Assembly: GCA_045605445.1 (NCBI GenBank)
Contig: JAZUPZ010000018.1
Coordinates: 1 to 35,598 of the forward strand
Source: CAZMHL01 sp045605445
GTDB taxonomy: Bacteria; Bacillota; Clostridia; RGIG6154
Reading direction: 5' to 3'
DNA length: 35,598 nucleotides
Part shown: piece by piece, positions 7,540 to 15,596 of the stretch
Numbering within the stretch: the first letter of the stretch is position 1
Layout: each line of letters begins with the position of its first letter
Notes under the pieces: generated by a model
Told to the model about the DNA's origin: nothing
What the model saw: only the letters and a program-made list of their open reading frames with translations
The model's database searches: none
Program-made: the position numbers and the translations under genes

Positions 7540-8113
7540 ATTCCTTTGAATCCTCTTGGAATATAAGTTCAGAACATATTTCATTTATTTTTTTATAAAA
7601 ATATGAAGGGTTTTCCTGGAATTTACGGTGTATTATCATTGCTTCCTTTTCATTTGTAAATGAGACTGCAAGCTGTAAAGAAAGCAGTTTTTCATCATAA
7701 ATTTTCAGACTTGCCGTGTAACAGTTTTTATTTTCAGCCCAATAGTCGGTTACAACTGCTTCTTTGTCTTTGTATTCTCTTAAATCTTTGTAAATACATT
7801 CGTCTATTTTGTCTCGGACGGATAGGGGGAGATTGGTGAAAAACTGTCCTACGATAAATTCTCCGTTTTCGGTTATACTGAACACGTCTTTGTGATTTTC
7901 CGTAAACTGAAGAAATTGTCCGTCTTTTACAAGAAGGTCCATACATTCATGTACATCTATATATTCGGCGTTAATATGTTGCATTGCAAAGTCGGAAAGG
8001 AATTGCTTTGCCACGAAAGGACATTTGGCAATTTCTCTTGCCTGCAGAACGGTGTATAACAACATCAGTTTAACTTCGATTTTATCTACAAATTTGTAAG
8101 AATATTCTTCCAT
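7538..8113 (-). CDS. DUF4364 family protein, putative winged-helix regulator
   Basis: The 191-residue protein resembles DUF4364, a family known from Clostridia. Its N-terminal portion (about 15-80), with IEVKLMLLYTVLQAR, a segment suited to a recognition helix and then FSITENGE, looks like a PadR/MarR-type winged helix; the rest is less defined. DNA binding is inference and no target is known. The ATG at 8113 is chosen over an in-frame ATG at 8149. A GAGGAA lies eight bases upstream of the first, whereas the second lacks a ribosome binding site and lies in the likely promoter area (TACAAT on the minus strand). It is convergent with nadE and shares its terminator. Confidence 0.7.
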   Translation of the reverse strand: MEEYSYKFVDKIEVKLMLLYTVLQAREIAKCPFVAKQFLSDFAMQHINAEYIDVHECMDLLVKDGQFLQFTENHKDVFSITENGEFIVGQFFTNLPLSVRDKIDECIYKDLREYKDKEAVVTDYWAENKNCYTASLKIYDEKLLSLQLAVSFTNEKEAMIIHRKFQENPSYFYKKINEICSELIFQEDSKE

Positions 8114-8205
8114 TGTTTTGTTCCTCACAGATAATTTAATAAATTTCATAAATATTGTACCACAAAACAGAAAAATATGCTATAATATTTATAAAAATTA
8201 ATAAA

Positions 8206-8233
8206 AAATAAAACCCTTTGGGAAAAGGGCTTT
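8206..8233 (-). terminator. Terminator after the HPr-like gene
   Basis: On the minus strand AAAGCCCTTT and AAAGGGTTTT pair around a TCCC loop, followed by an A/T-rich run with a T-tract (TTTTATTTTTT). It lies 12 bases past the stop codon at 8245. Confidence 0.75.
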
Positions 8234-8244
8234 ATATACTGCTA

Positions 8245-8475
8245 TTAATCAACAATGAATGTTTTGATTTCATTCATAAAATCTTGTGCATCGTCGGAAT
8301 AAACATCAACTTTTATGGGTTTTGAAAGATCAAGCGAAAAAATACCCATAATTGATTTTGCGTCAACTATATATCTTCCGGATGTGAGATCCACATCGAA
8401 ATCATATTTGTTCACTGTGTTGACGAACACTTTTACGTCGTTGATTGATTGAAGCATAATGTTAAAACTTTTCAT
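8245..8475 (-). CDS. HPr-family protein lacking the phosphoacceptor histidine (Crh-like)
   Basis: The 76-residue protein has HPr length and fold signature, with the KSIMGIFSLDL block (about 41-51) that matches the regulatory Ser46 region of HPr. The N-terminal active-site block, normally GIHARP around His15, is replaced by QSINDVKVFV and the protein has no histidine at all. It therefore cannot carry phosphate from enzyme I to sugar permeases. It could be phosphorylated by HPr kinase on the retained serine (Ser42), like Crh of Bacillus, and act in regulation, but that is inference. AAGGAGG seven bases upstream gives the start. The gene is monocistronic, with its own promoter and terminator, and is divergent from mtaB. 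Confidence 0.85.
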   Translation of the reverse strand: MKSFNIMLQSINDVKVFVNTVNKYDFDVDLTSGRYIVDAKSIMGIFSLDLSKPIKVDVYSDDAQDFMNEIKTFIVD

Positions 8476-8504
8476 ACTTATTCCTCCTTAAATTTTATAT
8501 TTAT

Positions 8505-8533
8505 ATAATATAACTTTTTTTGGAAATAGTCAA
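8505..8533 (-). promoter_or_regulatory. Sigma-A-type promoter for the HPr-like gene
   Basis: On the minus strand TTGACT and TATTAT are separated by 17 bases, about 20 bases before the ribosome binding site. Confidence 0.7.
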
Positions 8534-8569
8534 CAGAAAAAATGAAATTAGTGAAAAATAGGTGGTCAA

Positions 8570-9853
8570 ATGAAAAAAGCAGCATTTTACACTCTTGGGT
8601 GCAGGGTGAATCAATATGAAACACAGGTTATGATGAACGCTTTTAAAAATGAAGGTTATGAAATTTCTTCATTTGACGAAATTTGCGATGTTTACATTGT
8701 AAATTCCTGCACTGTGACAGCAATGAGCGATAAGAAATCAAGACAAGCACTTCGCAAAGCGAAAAGGTTAAATCCTAACAGTGTTTGTGCCATTGTGGGT
8801 TGCTATCCTCAAAATAGTGGCTGTGAAAATGATCTTCCCGAAGCAGACGTTATTCTCGGGAACGGATACAAAAATAAAATTATTGATGCAGTTAAAAAAG
8901 CAATTGAAGAAAAAGAAAAAATAGTAGAAATTGAAAATGCAATTACGTTAAGAACATATTCTGACTATGAGTGTGAGCCGTTGTTTGATAATAAAACAAG
9001 GGCTATGATAAAAATACAGGACGGATGCGACAGATATTGTTCTTATTGCATTATTCCGTATGTGAGAGGACCTGTGCGCAGCAGAAATGTTGAATCTATT
9101 ATTTCGGAAACAGAAAAACTTACAAATAAAGGCTTTGTTGAGATAGTTCTTACCGGCATTCAGACGGCGGCGTACGGTCAGGATCTGAAAGAAGGGAGCC
9201 TGATTGAAATAATAGAAAAAGTGTCGCAGGTAAAAGGCGTAGAGAGAATAAGACTCGGCTCTTTAGAACCTTTGATAATAACTGATGATTTTTGCTCACG
9301 TGCAAAAGCAACGGGTAAAATGTGTCACTCTTTTCATTTGTCTCTCCAAAGTGGTAACGATAATGTTTTGAGCAGAATGAACCGACGTTATAATCGTGAA
9401 AAGTACAAACAGAGTATAGAAATAATAAGAAAATATTTTCCCGATGCAGGTATAACTACTGATGTTATTGCAGGCTTTCCCGGAGAAACTGAAGAAGAAT
9501 TCACAGATTCTCTGGAATTTATCAAAGACATTGGATTTTCTCATATACATGCATTTCCGTACTCACCAAGACAAGGTACAAAAGCTGCAATAATGGAAGG
9601 ACAAGTGGAAAAGTCTGTCAAGGAGAACAGAGTTAAAGCTCTTAATGAAGCAGGAATGGTATCTCATAAGAACTTTGTCAGAGGGTTGTATGGAAAAAAA
9701 TATCCTGTTCTTTTTGAAAAACTAATTTCTGATAAGATATATACAGGATTAACGCCAAACTACATAAACGTATATTTAAAAAGTGAAACAGATATTACCG
9801 ACAAAATTGTTGATGTTGTTCTGGATGAAACAAACACAAAGACATTTTTGTAA
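8570..9853 (+). CDS. mtaB: tRNA t6A37 methylthiotransferase MtaB
   Basis: MtaB is a radical-SAM methylthiotransferase that converts t6A37 to ms2t6A37 in ANN-decoding tRNAs. The 427-residue protein shows the three-domain arrangement. An N-terminal UPF0004 domain carries the extra cluster cysteines Cys11 (TLGCRVNQYE), Cys47 and Cys78. The radical-SAM core has Cys153-xxx-Cys157-xx-Cys160 (CDRYCSYC), and a TRAM-like C-terminus follows. The GCRVNQYET start and the YGQDL segment favour MtaB over MiaB or RimO. AGGTGG just upstream of the ATG fixes the start. Its own promoter was not clearly found in the short divergent region shared with the HPr-like gene. No clear terminator follows. Confidence 0.93.
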   Translation: MKKAAFYTLGCRVNQYETQVMMNAFKNEGYEISSFDEICDVYIVNSCTVTAMSDKKSRQALRKAKRLNPNSVCAIVGCYPQNSGCENDLPEADVILGNGYKNKIIDAVKKAIEEKEKIVEIENAITLRTYSDYECEPLFDNKTRAMIKIQDGCDRYCSYCIIPYVRGPVRSRNVESIISETEKLTNKGFVEIVLTGIQTAAYGQDLKEGSLIEIIEKVSQVKGVERIRLGSLEPLIITDDFCSRAKATGKMCHSFHLSLQSGNDNVLSRMNRRYNREKYKQSIEIIRKYFPDAGITTDVIAGFPGETEEEFTDSLEFIKDIGFSHIHAFPYSPRQGTKAAIMEGQVEKSVKENRVKALNEAGMVSHKNFVRGLYGKKYPVLFEKLISDKIYTGLTPNYINVYLKSETDITDKIVDVVLDETNTKTFL

Positions 9854-9922
9854 ATTCCAACAAATTTATACGATATTAAACTTAGATTTTTTTAAAAAAG
9901 TATTCCTTTTTTTGGGAATGTG

Positions 9923-9931
9923 TGATATAAT
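9923..9931 (+). promoter_or_regulatory. Extended -10 promoter for the yicC-thiN operon
   Basis: TGATATAAT is a perfect extended -10 (TGN then TATAAT), with no good -35. A second TATAAT lies at 9934-9939. Both precede the TTG start of yicC by 35-45 bases, so they could start the long downstream gene series. Confidence 0.55.
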
Positions 9932-9974
9932 TATATAATCTATTCTTATGCGAAAAATGAAAAGGGTGGTAACT

Positions 9975-10853
9975 TTGGCAAGAAGTATGACCGGTTACGG
10001 AAAATGTGAAGTTGTAACCGAAAAAAAAGAAATAAATGTTGAAATGAAATCTGTTAATAACAGATATCTTGATGTTAACGTGAAGCTTCCCAGATACCTT
10101 ATGTTTGCTGAAGAGAAAATAAAAAAACTTGTTTCTCTTTATGTGACCAGAGCTAAAGTTGATATGTTTATAAATATCAGCACAGTTGAAAGCTCAGGTA
10201 AAATAGTAAAGATTGATAAAGAATTTGCAATTTCCTATGTAAATGCTTTCCGTGAACTTTGTGAAAGTACCGGAATTGAGTATGATTTATCTGCTTCTAA
10301 ATTTTTAAACACTGATGTTGTTACTATTCAGCACGAAGAGGTAAGCGACGAGGAACTTTGGGAAGAACTTGCGCCTATTATTGAAAAGTGTCTCGAGAAC
10401 TATAACGAAATGAGAAGCGCTGAAGGAGAAAGACTTCAAAATAGTATACTTGAAAAACTTGATGCTCTTGAAAAATATGTTTCTGAAATAGAAAAAATCA
10501 TCCCGGAAAATATAGATGCTTATAAAAATAAGCTTCTTGAAAAAATTTATGAAGCTCTTGAAAACAAGGAGATTGACGAAAACAGGATAATAACAGAGGT
10601 TGCACTATATGTTGATAAAACCTGTGTTGACGAAGAAACCGTAAGATTAAAAAGTCATTTTCAGGCTATGCGAGAATTACTTTCCGGAGAAGAAAAGTCA
10701 TTTGGAAAGAAACTTGATTTCATTATTCAGGAAATGAACAGAGAAACAAACACTATAGGCTCTAAGGCAAATGATTTAAAAATTTCACACATAGTTGTTG
10801 AAATGAAGAACGAAATTGAAAAGATAAGAGAACAAATACAGAACATTGAGTAG
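9975..10853 (+). CDS. yicC: YicC family endoribonuclease-related protein
   Basis: The 292-residue protein has the YicC signature SMTGYGK at its start, the EMKSVNNRYLDVNVKLP block, and the C-terminal DUF1732 segment with FIIQEMNRETNTIGSKAND and the usual MKNEIEKIREQIQNIE end. YicC proteins have been linked to RNA turnover (RNase activity reported for the E. coli member). I choose a TTG start at 9975 (LARSMTG read as MARSMTG) because GGGTGG lies five bases upstream and the length then fits the family. The ATG at 9948 has no ribosome binding site and falls only about 10 bases after a -10 box. First gene of the long operon; the remA start follows by 10 bases. Confidence 0.9.
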   Translation: MARSMTGYGKCEVVTEKKEINVEMKSVNNRYLDVNVKLPRYLMFAEEKIKKLVSLYVTRAKVDMFINISTVESSGKIVKIDKEFAISYVNAFRELCESTGIEYDLSASKFLNTDVVTIQHEEVSDEELWEELAPIIEKCLENYNEMRSAEGERLQNSILEKLDALEKYVSEIEKIIPENIDAYKNKLLEKIYEALENKEIDENRIITEVALYVDKTCVDEETVRLKSHFQAMRELLSGEEKSFGKKLDFIIQEMNRETNTIGSKANDLKISHIVVEMKNEIEKIREQIQNIE

Positions 10854-10863
10854 GAGGATTATC

Positions 10864-11118
10864 ATGACATTAGTAAACATCGGCTACGGAAATATAATTT
10901 CCGTAAACAGGCTTATCGCAATTGTTTCACCTGACTCAGCACCGATAAAAAGACTTATCCAGCAGACTAAGGAGAGCAGTAAACTTATTGACGGTACTTG
11001 CGGAAGAAGAACGAAATCTGTTGTAATTTTAGATAGTGGTCATGTTGTTCTTTCGGCAATAATGCCGGAAACAATAGCTCAGAGACTTGAAGCAAGCAAA
11101 CATCAGGGGGATGAATAA
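10864..11118 (+). CDS. remA: RemA-type regulator (DUF370)
   Basis: The 84-residue protein matches the DUF370/RemA family, with VNIGYGNIISVNRLIAIVSPDSAPIKR at its start (residues 3-29) and the GRRTKSVVILDSGHVVLS block in the middle. In Bacillus subtilis RemA is a DNA-binding activator of biofilm matrix genes; its job here is not shown. GTAGGAGG six bases before the ATG at 10864 decides the start, over an upstream frame beginning inside yicC. Its position between yicC and gmk is conserved in Firmicutes. Its stop codon overlaps the gmk start (TAATG). Confidence 0.93.
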   Translation: MTLVNIGYGNIISVNRLIAIVSPDSAPIKRLIQQTKESSKLIDGTCGRRTKSVVILDSGHVVLSAIMPETIAQRLEASKHQGDE

Positions 11119-11720
11119 TGGTTGAGAATAATAATGGATTACTTGTCGTGATATCCGGTCCTTCCGGAGTTGGTAAAGGAACTGTTTGTAAGTTCATTAA
11201 AGAGAATAGTGAAGAACTGTTTCTTTCAGTTTCCGTTACCACAAGAGGTCCTAGACCGGGCGAAGTTGAAGGAAAAGATTACACATACTGTACTGAGGAA
11301 GAATTTCATAATATGGTTAAAGCTAATCAGCTTCTTGAATATGCACAGTTTTGTGATAATTATTACGGTACACCGAAGGCTCCGGTGGAAAAAATGTTAT
11401 CAGAAGGAAAGAATGTTATTCTTGAGATAGAACCTCAGGGAGCAATGAAAATCATGAAACAGTTCCCGGATGGAGTTTTCATTTTCCTTTTTCCACCGAG
11501 TATGGAGGAACTGGAAAGAAGACTCTGCGGAAGAGGTACAGAGAGCGAAGAAGTTATTAAGCAGAGACTTGCAAGAGCTAAAGAAGAATTGTTGCTCTCG
11601 GACAAATATCAGTATTTTGTTATTAACGACGATGTTTCAAATGCAAAAAGTGATATTGAAACTATCATATCAGCTGAAAGAAAACGAAAAGAAAGATGTA
11701 AAGTAAATTTTAATAATTAG
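11118..11720 (+). CDS. gmk: Guanylate kinase
   Basis: Guanylate kinase phosphorylates GMP to GDP in the cytosol. The 200-residue protein has the P-loop GPSGVGKG at residues 14-21, the GMP-binding TTRGPRPGEVEGKDY segment (about 42-56) and the conserved EYAQFCDNYYGTP stretch. Length is normal. The ATG overlaps the remA stop by one base, and GGGGGATGA inside the end of remA is the ribosome binding site, which implies coupled translation. rpoZ follows after 12 bases, as in other Firmicutes. Confidence 0.96.
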   Translation: MVENNNGLLVVISGPSGVGKGTVCKFIKENSEELFLSVSVTTRGPRPGEVEGKDYTYCTEEEFHNMVKANQLLEYAQFCDNYYGTPKAPVEKMLSEGKNVILEIEPQGAMKIMKQFPDGVFIFLFPPSMEELERRLCGRGTESEEVIKQRLARAKEELLLSDKYQYFVINDDVSNAKSDIETIISAERKRKERCKVNFNN

Positions 11721-11732
11721 GAGGAAAAATAA

Positions 11733-11933
11733 ATGTTATACCCAACATTATCATCATTAACAGAAAAAACAGACAGCAGATATTCACTTGTTCTTGCTGT
11801 TGCTAAAAGAGCGAGACAGCTTTCCGACGAAAAAGCAGAGGTTTATACAGACTACAAAGAAGTGTGTGACAAACCTGTTTCAATTGCAGTTCACGAGATT
11901 GCGGAAGGTACTGTGGAAATTATCAACGAATAA
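11733..11933 (+). CDS. rpoZ: DNA-directed RNA polymerase omega subunit
   Basis: The 66-residue protein has the omega-subunit pattern: SSLTEKTDSRYSLVLAVAKRARQL near the N-terminus (residues 7-30), then KPVSIAVHEIAEGTVEI at the end. Omega helps fold and assemble beta-prime. TTAGGAGG is placed well before the ATG. It lies 16 bases before priA. In Bacillus the coaBC (dfp) gene sits between these two; it is absent here. Confidence 0.92.
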   Translation: MLYPTLSSLTEKTDSRYSLVLAVAKRARQLSDEKAEVYTDYKEVCDKPVSIAVHEIAEGTVEIINE

Positions 11934-11949
11934 TTTATAGGTAAAATTT

Positions 11950-14181
11950 ATGTTTAAAACGGCAAAGGTTATAATCAATAATCCTTCAAAAGCTGTTGAT
12001 CGGGCTTTTGATTATCTTTTTGATGCCGTAAATCCCGGAGATCATGTTGTTGTTCCGTTTGGCAAGGGGAATACTCTTACTGATGGTGTTGTTATCGGGT
12101 TTGGCGATACTGAAGAACCTGAAAAATTAAAAAAAATACATTCTATTGAAGAAAATGTTATTTCGGAGAACAAACTTGAGCTATTAAATTTTATTCGTGA
12201 AAAATATGTGTGCGGATATTATGACGCTTTAAGATTGTTGCTGCCGCCCGGAGCAATGTTGAAAAAAAACAAAGGCTATGATGGCGTTGGTAGTAAGTGC
12301 ATACAGTTTATAAGATGTACGCTTCACGAAGGTGAGTTGGAAAGTGTTCTTGAGGATTTGCGCCTTAAAGCCCCTGCTCAGTTCCGGTTAATGGAAATTC
12401 TTGCTCAGGTAGAGGATATACCTGTTGTAGACATAACAGAGCTTGCAAATTCAAACAGAGCGGCTGTTAAAGCCTTGGAAAACAAAGGCTTTGCCTGTGT
12501 TTTTGAAAAAGCGGTTGAAAGAAATCCCTTTTCTTTGTTGAATGTAAAAAAAACAAAGCCATTGAACCTTACGCCGGAACAGAAAGAAGTTGTTAACTAT
12601 ATCAACTCAGAAATAGATAAAAAGTGTTTTTCCAATATCTTGCTTCGAGGTGTTACGGGATCAGGAAAAACAGAAGTATATTTACAGGCTACTGATTATG
12701 CAAAATCTCTCGGCAGAAAAGCAATAATACTTGTTCCTGAAATTTCGCTTACTCCGCAAATGTCTGAGAGGTTTCTCTCAAGATTCGGAGACAGAGTTGC
12801 AGTTTTACACAGTGCTCTTTCTATGGGCGAAAGGTATGATGCATGGCTGAAAATCAAGAACAACGAAGTAGATGTTGTTGTTGGTGCAAGATCAGCAGTT
12901 TTTGCGCCGCTTTCCGACGTTGGCATTGTTGTAGTTGATGAGGAGCATGAGACTTCATATAAATCTGATATGTCCCCTAAATACGATGCGAGAGAAGTGG
13001 CAGAAAAAATATGTATGATGAACAATGCGGTTCTTATACTTGCATCTGCAACACCTTCTTTAAAAACAGCATACAGCGCAGTCCGCGGAGAAACTAAGCT
13101 TCTTCAATTAAAAAATAGATATAATAACAACCAATTGCCAGATGTTAATATTGTTGATCTCAGATACGAACTTGTCAGAGGCAATCGCTCTGTTTTCAGT
13201 TATAGGCTTATGGAAGAAATAGAAGAAAATCTGAAAAATAAAGAGCAGACCCTTATATTTTTAAACAGAAGAGGTTACGCTACCTTTGTGTCTTGCAGAA
13301 ACTGTGGATTTGCGGCCAAGTGTCCGGATTGTGACGTTGCTTTAACTTACAACAAATTTAATGAAACACTTGCTTGTCACTACTGCGGGTATACAATTAA
13401 AAATTATACTAAATGTCCGCAATGTGGAAGTAAGCATATTAAACATTTTGGAGTTGGTACTCAAAAGGTTGTTGATGAATTAAATAAAATTTTTCCAGAA
13501 GCTACAGTAATAAGAATGGATAATGATTCTACCAGAGAAAAATTTTCACATCATAAAATTCTGGAAAAGTTTAAAAACGATAATATAGATATAATGGTCG
13601 GCACTCAGATGATAACTAAAGGACTTGATTTTCCTAATGTTACACTCGTTGGTGTTCTCGCAGCCGATCAGATGCTTTATATAGATGATTACAGAGCGAA
13701 TGAAAAAACTTTTCAGCTTATAACTCAGGTGTGTGGCAGAGCGGGAAGAGGAGTGAAAAAGGGAAGAGCTGTTATTCAGACCTTTTGTCCTGATAATTGG
13801 GTTATTAAATGTGCACAGGAACAGGATTATAAAGAGTTTTACAAAAAAGAGATACTTTTCAGAAAAAAACTCAGATATCCGCCCTTTTGCGATGTTATCA
13901 CATTAGTTGTTTCGGGAGCAAATGCATCGGAAGTGAAAATGAAAATTACTGAACTTTCACAACATATTATCGAAGATTTTGAAAATAAAGAAATCTATTC
14001 TCAGATAATCGGACCCGCTCCGGCTCCGATTCCCAAAATAAATAATAAATACAGATGGCGATTGTTAATAAAATGCAATTCGTCAGAACAAATAAGAAGC
14101 GTTTTAAGATCATATATAAAAAATGATTCTAAAAAAGATTTAACTGTAACACTTGATATAAATCCTAACAGTGTTTTATAG
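11950..14181 (+). CDS. priA: Primosomal protein N' (replication restart helicase PriA)
   Basis: PriA is a 3'-5' superfamily-2 helicase that recognises stalled forks and reloads DnaB. The 743-residue protein has an N-terminal DNA-binding domain (about 1-200), Walker A GVTGSGKT at 234-241, the DEEH box at 330-333, and an eight-cysteine zinc insertion (Cys449, 452, 458, 461, 476, 479, 489, 492). A C-terminal helicase part holds the VGTQMITKGLDFPNV motif. All motifs appear intact. The ribosome binding site is weak (AGGT before the ATG at 11950), so expression may be low or coupled to rpoZ, which ends 16 bases earlier. Confidence 0.95.
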   Translation: MFKTAKVIINNPSKAVDRAFDYLFDAVNPGDHVVVPFGKGNTLTDGVVIGFGDTEEPEKLKKIHSIEENVISENKLELLNFIREKYVCGYYDALRLLLPPGAMLKKNKGYDGVGSKCIQFIRCTLHEGELESVLEDLRLKAPAQFRLMEILAQVEDIPVVDITELANSNRAAVKALENKGFACVFEKAVERNPFSLLNVKKTKPLNLTPEQKEVVNYINSEIDKKCFSNILLRGVTGSGKTEVYLQATDYAKSLGRKAIILVPEISLTPQMSERFLSRFGDRVAVLHSALSMGERYDAWLKIKNNEVDVVVGARSAVFAPLSDVGIVVVDEEHETSYKSDMSPKYDAREVAEKICMMNNAVLILASATPSLKTAYSAVRGETKLLQLKNRYNNNQLPDVNIVDLRYELVRGNRSVFSYRLMEEIEENLKNKEQTLIFLNRRGYATFVSCRNCGFAAKCPDCDVALTYNKFNETLACHYCGYTIKNYTKCPQCGSKHIKHFGVGTQKVVDELNKIFPEATVIRMDNDSTREKFSHHKILEKFKNDNIDIMVGTQMITKGLDFPNVTLVGVLAADQMLYIDDYRANEKTFQLITQVCGRAGRGVKKGRAVIQTFCPDNWVIKCAQEQDYKEFYKKEILFRKKLRYPPFCDVITLVVSGANASEVKMKITELSQHIIEDFENKEIYSQIIGPAPAPIPKINNKYRWRLLIKCNSSEQIRSVLRSYIKNDSKKDLTVTLDINPNSVL

Positions 14182-14190
14182 GAGGAAAAT

Positions 14191-14643
14191 ATGGCATTAA
14201 GAACAATAGTTAAAATTGGTGACGACGTATTAAGAAAAAAATGTAAGCCCGTTACCGTATTTGATGAAAAACTTCATACCCTTCTTGATGATATGAATGA
14301 AACTTTGAAAAGTGTGGAAGGTGTTGGACTTGCTGGTCCTCAGGTGGGATATCTGAGAAGAATTTTTATAATTGATACTGAGGAAACTGGGCTTGTTGAA
14401 TGTATAAATCCTGAAATTATAGAAACGTTGGGAGTTCAAACAGGAGATGAAGCCTGCTTGAGTGTTCCTAACAGATCCGAGGTTGTAAAAAGACCGGCTG
14501 TGGTTAAATTTTCGGCTTATGACCGAAATGGAGAAAAATTTGAAATGGTGGTAAAAAAATTGGCAGCAAGAGCAGTTTGCCATGAAAATGACCATCTTGA
14601 CGGAATTTTATATATTGATAAGGCAGAAAAAAGGGATATATAA
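14191..14643 (+). CDS. def: Peptide deformylase
   Basis: Deformylase removes the N-formyl group from nascent proteins using a bound metal. The 150-residue protein has the three family motifs: motif 1 as GVGLAGPQ (about 46-53), motif 2 as EACLS with the metal-binding cysteine, and motif 3 as HENDH with the two metal-binding histidines and catalytic Glu. Motif 2 normally reads EGCLS, so the Gly-to-Ala change is a small oddity. Motif 1 with GLAGPQ is a common Firmicutes form. TAGGAGG precedes the ATG. Its stop overlaps the fmt start (TAATG), matching the usual def-fmt pairing of deformylation and formylation. Confidence 0.94.
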   Translation: MALRTIVKIGDDVLRKKCKPVTVFDEKLHTLLDDMNETLKSVEGVGLAGPQVGYLRRIFIIDTEETGLVECINPEIIETLGVQTGDEACLSVPNRSEVVKRPAVVKFSAYDRNGEKFEMVVKKLAARAVCHENDHLDGILYIDKAEKRDI

Positions 14644-15596
14644 TGATAAAAAAACGACTTATGTTTATGGGCACGCCTGACTTTGCTATTCCGTGCCTGG
14701 AAATGCTTAATAACAGAGAAGATACGGAAATAGTGTCTGTTGTTACTCAACCTGACAGACAGTCCGGAAGAGGATATAAATTTATGTTTCCGCCGGTCAA
14801 AAACTATGCTCTGGAAAATAATTTGGAGATTGTTCAACCTACCTCTGTTAAGGATGAAGAATTTAAAAATTATTTAATTGATAAAAATCCGGATATAATA
14901 ATTGTAATAGCATACGGAAGAATATTGCCGGAATTTGTACTCAATTATCCTGAATACGGATGTATCAATGTTCACGCTTCGCTTTTACCAAAATACAGAG
15001 GTGCTGCACCAATTCAGTGGAGCATTATAAATGGTGAGAAAAAAACCGGGGTAACAACTATGTATATGGACAAAGGTCTTGATACGGGAGATAAAATTCT
15101 TACCTCTGAAGTTGTTATTGACGAGTTTGAAACATCCGGTTCTTTGTTTGATAAACTGGCTGACATTTCAGTAAAAACTCTTTCTGATACGATTGATGCA
15201 CTGTATAATGGAACAGCAGTCAGAGAAAAACAAAATCATGAAAAAATGACATATGCACCAATGATAACCAAGGAAATGAGTTATCTTGATTTTACAAAAA
15301 AATCAGAAGAACTATGTCGTCTGATAAGAGGGTTAAATCCCTTTCCGGGAGGAAAAATTCGTGTAAAAGATAAAATATTTAAAATCTTTATGGCGAAACC
15401 TTGCAATCTAGTTACAACCGTTGAACCGGGAACGGTTTTAGAATGTCGAGAGAAATTGATAATTGCTTGTGGCGAAGGAACTTCGGTTGAGATAATTGAG
15501 TTGCAGCCGGAAGGGAAAAAGAAGATGGAAGTGTCAGAGTTTTTAAAAGGAAATTCGTTAATTGCATTAAATGATGTTTTAGGAGGCAATTTATAA
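14643..15596 (+). CDS. fmt: Methionyl-tRNA formyltransferase
   Basis: Fmt transfers a formyl group from 10-formyltetrahydrofolate to initiator Met-tRNA. The 317-residue protein starts with MGTPDFAIPCLEML and has the formyl-transfer signature HASLLPKYRGAAPIQWSI (about 111-128), whose His is in the active site, then the DKGLDTGD segment. The C-terminal OB-like domain follows from about residue 210. It overlaps def by one base on one side and the metallopeptidase gene by one base on the other, which suggests translational coupling. Confidence 0.96.
   Translation: MIKKRLMFMGTPDFAIPCLEMLNNREDTEIVSVVTQPDRQSGRGYKFMFPPVKNYALENNLEIVQPTSVKDEEFKNYLIDKNPDIIIVIAYGRILPEFVLNYPEYGCINVHASLLPKYRGAAPIQWSIINGEKKTGVTTMYMDKGLDTGDKILTSEVVIDEFETSGSLFDKLADISVKTLSDTIDALYNGTAVREKQNHEKMTYAPMITKEMSYLDFTKKSEELCRLIRGLNPFPGGKIRVKDKIFKIFMAKPCNLVTTVEPGTVLECREKLIIACGEGTSVEIIELQPEGKKKMEVSEFLKGNSLIALNDVLGGNL

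Noticed and set aside
8170..8200. A plus-strand TATAAT near 8181 as a promoter
   Set aside because: The only -35-like hexamer upstream is 20 bases away and there is no plus-strand gene for it to serve; it lies behind a terminator in AT-rich DNA.
9895..9920. Hairpin after mtaB as a terminator (ATTCC with GGAAT)
   Set aside because: Only about five pairs with the T-run in the loop rather than after the stem.
14230..14837. Two long minus-strand frames opposite def and fmt
   Set aside because: Shadow frames rich in Phe/Ser/His with no recognisable family; the plus-strand genes carry clear motifs.
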